Origin: Gracilimonas sp040117685
GTDB taxonomy: Bacteria > Bacteroidota > Rhodothermia > Balneolales > Balneolaceae
Assembly (NCBI RefSeq): GCF_040117685.2
Contig: NZ_JBEDYP020000014.1
Span: 186,001 to 250,000, forward strand
Length of the DNA stretch: 64,000 bases
Reading direction: 5' to 3'
This document shows positions 60,034-64,000 of the stretch, piece after piece; position 1 is the first letter of the stretch; every line of letters begins with the position of its first letter. A program made the translations under genes and the position numbers. The notes under the pieces are model-generated. The model ran no database searches, was not told the origin of the DNA, and saw only the letters and a program-made list of their open reading frames with translations.

Positions 60034-63000
60034 ATGTTTAAAAAGCTACTATTTACAGTATTTGCTTTGTTATTATCAGCGAGTGCGTTTGCACAGAGCG
60101 GATCACTGACAGGGCAAGTTACAGATGCTGAAACAGGTGAGCCATTAATTGGTGCGACTGTTTATATTGAATCGCTTAACAAAGGTGCCCAGTCTGATAT
60201 TGACGGAAATTACACGATTTCCGGAATCGACGCCGGTGCTTACACTGTGTCCTACCGATACGTTGGATACGAAACGGTTACAAGAAGTGTAGAAATCGGC
60301 TCCGGTACCGTAACACTTGATATTCAATTAAGTGTGGATGTTGTTGGTCTGGACGAATTAGTTGTTTCCGGTTATGCTGTACAGCAAAAACGGGAAATCA
60401 CCGGTTCTATTTCAACCATTTCTTCCGATGAATTTGAAAATGTTTCACTGCAAAGTACAGAAGCTCTTCTTCAGGGTCGTGCTGCTGGTGTAAACATTAC
60501 CACTACTTCCGGTAACCCGGGTGGTGCATTCAAAGTGAATATCCGTGGTAATGGTTCTATTAACGCGGCTACTGAGCCTCTTTACATTGTGGATGGAGTG
60601 CAAATTTCTTTTGCTCAAACTTCTTCACAAGCCAGTACTACTCCACTGAATGCTATTAACCCAGGCGACATTGAGTCTATTGAGGTACTTAAAGATGCAG
60701 CTTCTGCGGCTATTTATGGTGCTCAGGCTGCTGCCGGTGTAGTAATCATTACCACTAAGAATGGTAGTGCAGGACCAACCCGAATTACTGCAAGAGCTGA
60801 AACCGGTGTTCGTTCTCTGGCCCGTAACGTTGACTATATCTCTTCTGAGGAATACGTACGTTACATGGGTGAAGGATTTGCCCTTAATAGTGGAGTGAGT
60901 GACGTAAGTGCCGATGGTGCTGACATTTCTTCTTACGAAGATACTTACAGAAACTTCTTCTTAGGTTTCTTTGGCGCAGATCCTGATTCTGACCCGAATG
61001 ATCCTCAGCTGACAAACACTGACTGGCAGGATTTCATCTTCTCTGAAGGTGTAACTCAGAAGTACAATGTTTCTGCTTCAGGTGGTAACTCAACAACCAA
61101 TTTCCTGCTTTCCGGTGGATATGAAGATACTGAAGGAACAGCTTTTGGTAGTGACTTTACCCGTCTGAACTTACGTACCAATATTGATCACGACATGACA
61201 GACAAGCTGCGTGCCAGTGTTCGTTTGAATATTTCTCGTGCTACCCAAACCGGTGTATGTCAGGATGGTAACTTTATTAACTGTCCTCCATCTCAGGCTA
61301 TGTTCGAAGCTCCAATGAGTTTCCCATACCTTGCTGATGGTTCTTACAACCCTAACACTCGTTTTGGGCTATCTACAAACCCTGCTGTTGTGAAAAACGA
61401 AGTTGACCGTAATAATACAGTTACTCAGGTATTAAGTGCTTTAAAGCTGCAGTACCAAGCTAACGACTGGTTATCTTTCAGTGGTAGTGCTAACATTGAT
61501 TACCGAAATACACAGGATGAGCAATACCGTTCTGCTGTTGCAGCTCCGGCCCAAAATGGTTGGATCAGCTTTGCAAACCGAAACGTAGAAAACTATCAGG
61601 GTAACCTGGTGGCTAATGCTACCCGTACCTTTGACGGTGTTCATGCTGTTTCCGGTTTCGTTGGAACTGAGTTCCGTTCAGATTATTCCGAAAGCCAGGT
61701 TACTCGTGGCGACGGACTTCCGGGACCATTCTTCACTGTATTAAGTGCTACTTCCACACCTACTTCAGCTGCAGGTATTAACAGCCAGTGGAAACAAGCC
61801 AGTTACTTTGGTAATGCCAAGTATACCTACGATGAGAAATACATCCTTAACGTTGTTGCCCGATACGATGGTAACTCCCGATTTGGTGAAGAGACTCGCT
61901 GGGGATTCTTCCCATCTGTTTCTTTGGGTTGGATTATCTCTGAAGAAGATTTCTTAGACATTGAAGCTATCGATCAGCTGAAACTGCGTGCCGGATACGG
62001 TACTACCGGTAACTCTGCGATTGGTAACTTTGCTTCCCGTGGCTTGTATTCTGCTTCAGGTTCATACCTTGGCTCAACAGGCTTGCGACCAACTCAGCTT
62101 GCTAATGCCAACTTAGGTTGGGAAGAAGCTCAGGAAATCAATATCGGTCTTGACTATGAATTATTTGAAGGCCGAATCTTTGGTTCTGTTGATGCTTACC
62201 AAAAAGATAATACTCAGCTGTTATTCGACCGTCCGCTTCCTTCAAGCAGTGGATACGGTGACATTACTGAGAATATTGGTGAAGTTAGAAACACAGGTAT
62301 TGAGTTTGAAATCAATACAGTGAACGTAGCTGCTGCCGGTTTCAGATGGCAGTCACGCTTTAACGTTGCATTTACTGACAATGAAATCCTTGAACTTCCA
62401 AATGGAACACCAATTGATGAAGATGATTTGTTTGAAAGTCTTCAGGAAGGAAAGCCAATCGGTTTAATTCAGGTAGTACGATGGGCGGGTGTAAACCCTG
62501 CTGATGGTCGTCCTATGTGGTACGATGCTGACGGAAACATTACCTACACCCCAACCAACTCTGTGGACGCGGTTGAGTACAAAGATGGTGTAGCCAATGT
62601 AACCGGTGGTTTTGGAAACACAATCAGCTACAAAGGATTCAGTGCTGATGCGTTCCTACAATTCAGCTTTGGCCAGTGGGCTTTCCCTGGAACCGACTAC
62701 TACTTTACAAGAACACCTGATTTCTTGATGAACCTGACTACTGAAGTTAATAAGCGCTGGACAGCTCCAGGTGACATTACTCACTACCCACGAGCTATGG
62801 AAGCTGGTACCGACTTTGCAGAAACTGCAAACTACCGTACCCAGCTAAGTACTGGTTCAATCTACAATACCAGTTACATTCGTCTGAAGAATGTATCTCT
62901 GAACTACGATCTGCCTGACAGATTTACTCAGAGCTTAGGATTGAACAACGTACGCTTGTTTGCTTCTGCAGTTAACCTGGTAACATGGACCGCATGGCCA

Positions 63001-63111
63001 TGGTACGATCCGGAAGTAGCTGCTGACACCGACGACATCTACGGAAACGAAGTTTACGCTTCTTACCCGACTGAGCGACAGGTGAATGCAGGGATTGAAA
63101 TCCAGTTTTAA
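60034..63111 (+). CDS. SusC/RagA family TonB-linked outer membrane protein
   Basis: 1025 aa. Signal peptide to about residue 20 (AFAQS). Carboxypeptidase-regulatory-like domain 27-107 (VTDAETGEPLIGATVYIES, YTVSYRYVGYETVTR). A SusC-specific ELVVSGYAVQQKREITGSIS segment (about 108-128), plug with NIRGNGSINAATEPLYIVDGVQ and EVLKDAASAAIYGAQAAAGVVIITTK. The barrel ends in the C-terminal Phe (EIQF). Imports large glycans, peptides or other polymers with its SusD lipoprotein, which follows 20 bp downstream. Codon use is strongly biased compared with neighbouring genes. Confidence 0.97.
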   Translation: MFKKLLFTVFALLLSASAFAQSGSLTGQVTDAETGEPLIGATVYIESLNKGAQSDIDGNYTISGIDAGAYTVSYRYVGYETVTRSVEIGSGTVTLDIQLSVDVVGLDELVVSGYAVQQKREITGSISTISSDEFENVSLQSTEALLQGRAAGVNITTTSGNPGGAFKVNIRGNGSINAATEPLYIVDGVQISFAQTSSQASTTPLNAINPGDIESIEVLKDAASAAIYGAQAAAGVVIITTKNGSAGPTRITARAETGVRSLARNVDYISSEEYVRYMGEGFALNSGVSDVSADGADISSYEDTYRNFFLGFFGADPDSDPNDPQLTNTDWQDFIFSEGVTQKYNVSASGGNSTTNFLLSGGYEDTEGTAFGSDFTRLNLRTNIDHDMTDKLRASVRLNISRATQTGVCQDGNFINCPPSQAMFEAPMSFPYLADGSYNPNTRFGLSTNPAVVKNEVDRNNTVTQVLSALKLQYQANDWLSFSGSANIDYRNTQDEQYRSAVAAPAQNGWISFANRNVENYQGNLVANATRTFDGVHAVSGFVGTEFRSDYSESQVTRGDGLPGPFFTVLSATSTPTSAAGINSQWKQASYFGNAKYTYDEKYILNVVARYDGNSRFGEETRWGFFPSVSLGWIISEEDFLDIEAIDQLKLRAGYGTTGNSAIGNFASRGLYSASGSYLGSTGLRPTQLANANLGWEEAQEINIGLDYELFEGRIFGSVDAYQKDNTQLLFDRPLPSSSGYGDITENIGEVRNTGIEFEINTVNVAAAGFRWQSRFNVAFTDNEILELPNGTPIDEDDLFESLQEGKPIGLIQVVRWAGVNPADGRPMWYDADGNITYTPTNSVDAVEYKDGVANVTGGFGNTISYKGFSADAFLQFSFGQWAFPGTDYYFTRTPDFLMNLTTEVNKRWTAPGDITHYPRAMEAGTDFAETANYRTQLSTGSIYNTSYIRLKNVSLNYDLPDRFTQSLGLNNVRLFASAVNLVTWTAWPWYDPEVAADTDDIYGNEVYASYPTERQVNAGIEIQF

Positions 63112-63131
63112 TCAAAAAATTAGATAGACAT

Positions 63132-64000
63132 ATGAATAATTTAAAAACACTAAAATACGTTCTTGTTGCAGCGCTGATGGTAGGTTTTACCAGCTGCGAC
63201 AGCCTCTTGGACGATGTAGAGCCTTCTACTTCTGTTTCTTCTGAAGTAGTGCTTACAAGTGAAGAAGGAGTGGACGCTCTGAGAGCTTCCATGTACTCAA
63301 AAATCCGTGAAAATTTCGGATTTACGACAGAATATTTCATCGGCCCAAGTGCTTTTGCTGATGAAACCCGTAACCGACCCGGTTCAACCCGGTATCAGGC
63401 ACTAACTGTAGCTACCGGTACAAGCGGTGGTACAGCTCACCTTAACAATTGGGGCCTGTATGAAATCATTCAGGATGCAAACCTGATTATTGGAGCAGTG
63501 GAACCTTCAGTATTCGAAGATCCGGCTACCCTTGATCTGTATCGGGGAGAAGCTTTAGCTCTTAGAGCTTTTGCGATGCATACCATGGTTCGTGTGTATG
63601 GATATGAGCCCGGTAACTTTTCAGTAGGCCCGCAAGCCAACTGGAATGCCGGTATTGTAATCCGTACAGAGCCTGTATTGGATCTTGCAGATGCTGATAC
63701 CCGTGCCAGAAGCACCGTTGGTGATGTGTACACTCAAATATTAAGTGACCTGAGTGATGCCAGAACCTTATTAGCTGGAGAAAATGCTGATAACAGATAT
63801 GTTACAGAAGCTTTTGTAGATGCACTAAGTGCCCGCGTAAATCTTTATGCCGGAAACTGGGCTGATGCTGCTTCTGCTGCACAGGATGCTATCGACAATT
63901 TCCCGGGAACCTTGGTTGATACTCAAACCGGTGTTGCGGAAATGTTCGACGAACGTTCCGGAAACCACCCTGAAGCTATCTTCAAAATCGTTGTAAACAG
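63132..64000 (+). CDS. SusD/RagB family lipoprotein (3' end beyond the window)
   Basis: First 289 codons. Lipobox GFTSC at residues about 19-23, followed by the SusD N-terminal segment SLLDDVEPSTSVS. Then the TPR-rich SusD region with GLYEIIQDANLIIGAVE and RGEALALRAFAMHTMVRVYGYEPG. Partner of the SusC upstream: it caps the barrel at the cell surface and binds the nutrient. Begins 20 bp after susC. Confidence 0.96.
   Translation, partial: MNNLKTLKYVLVAALMVGFTSCDSLLDDVEPSTSVSSEVVLTSEEGVDALRASMYSKIRENFGFTTEYFIGPSAFADETRNRPGSTRYQALTVATGTSGGTAHLNNWGLYEIIQDANLIIGAVEPSVFEDPATLDLYRGEALALRAFAMHTMVRVYGYEPGNFSVGPQANWNAGIVIRTEPVLDLADADTRARSTVGDVYTQILSDLSDARTLLAGENADNRYVTEAFVDALSARVNLYAGNWADAASAAQDAIDNFPGTLVDTQTGVAEMFDERSGNHPEAIFKIVVN

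Overview
The window looks like chromosomal DNA from a member of the Balneolota/Bacteroidota, most probably a Balneolaceae-type marine bacterium (Balneola, Gracilimonas and relatives). This is inferred from family content, not from an rRNA gene. The pointers are a PorU-type C25 protease of the type IX secretion system, a SusC/SusD pair, a GWxTD-domain lipoprotein, a fused CcoN-CcoO cbb3 oxidase with a one-haem CcoP, an L21 protein with a C-terminal SAP/Rho_N-like tail, a lysine 6-transaminase, and many lipoproteins. No insertion sequence, prophage, CRISPR array or rRNA operon was seen.

Layout. 1-3.5 kb: 5' part of porU (minus). 3.8-8.7 kb: thiolase, a cystathionine gamma-synthase/lyase and two TPR lipoproteins (minus). 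8.9-12.6 kb: RidA, an M23 endopeptidase, an FAH-family protein, and rplU-rpmA. 12.7-15.7 kb: a small unknown ORF, LexA, and a HEAT-like/cyclophilin lipoprotein. 15.7-20.8 kb: membrane protein, an alpha/beta hydrolase without its serine, DinB, YccF and two acyl-CoA dehydrogenases. 21-24.8 kb: an exosortase-family protein, glycerate 2-kinase, and an Lrp/AsnC regulator overlapping methionine gamma-lyase. 24.9-27.6 kb: lemA with two TPM-domain genes, and a HAD phosphatase. 27.6-36.4 kb: a complete cbb3 oxidase locus headed by an Rrf2 regulator with three cysteines. 36.6-44.7 kb: acetyl-CoA hydrolase/CoA-transferase, purL, an AraC regulator, secreted proteins, SDR and DoxX. 44.7-47.6 kb: lysine 6-transaminase and an esterase lipoprotein. 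47.8-55.1 kb: a TPR/beta-propeller protein overlapped with a LytS-like kinase and a LytTR regulator, then a TonB-dependent receptor with two duplicated lipoproteins. 55.1-58.2 kb: an ornithine aminotransferase and a GWxTD lipoprotein, each broken by a one-base homopolymer change, flanking an initiator tRNA. 58.2-64 kb: two secreted unknowns and susC/susD (susD runs off the edge).

How the genes fit together. The cbb3 block holds nearly everything needed for a high-affinity oxidase: catalytic and cytochrome c subunits, the copper pump, CcoG, CcoH, CcoS and a TauE/SafE-like membrane protein. It also has a likely redox-sensing regulator with a candidate operator and an intercistronic hairpin. Amino-acid catabolism is well represented (methionine gamma-lyase, lysine and ornithine aminotransferases, glutaryl-CoA dehydrogenase, thiolase, acetyl-CoA hydrolase), which fits a peptide/amino-acid-using heterotroph. 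The cell-envelope genes point to protein secretion and uptake of large nutrients.

Most of the window is conventional. The observations most worth follow-up are the Rrf2/cbb3 control region, the stand-alone exosortase, the L21 tail, the propeller/LytTR/TonB-receptor locus, and the two homopolymer frameshifts.
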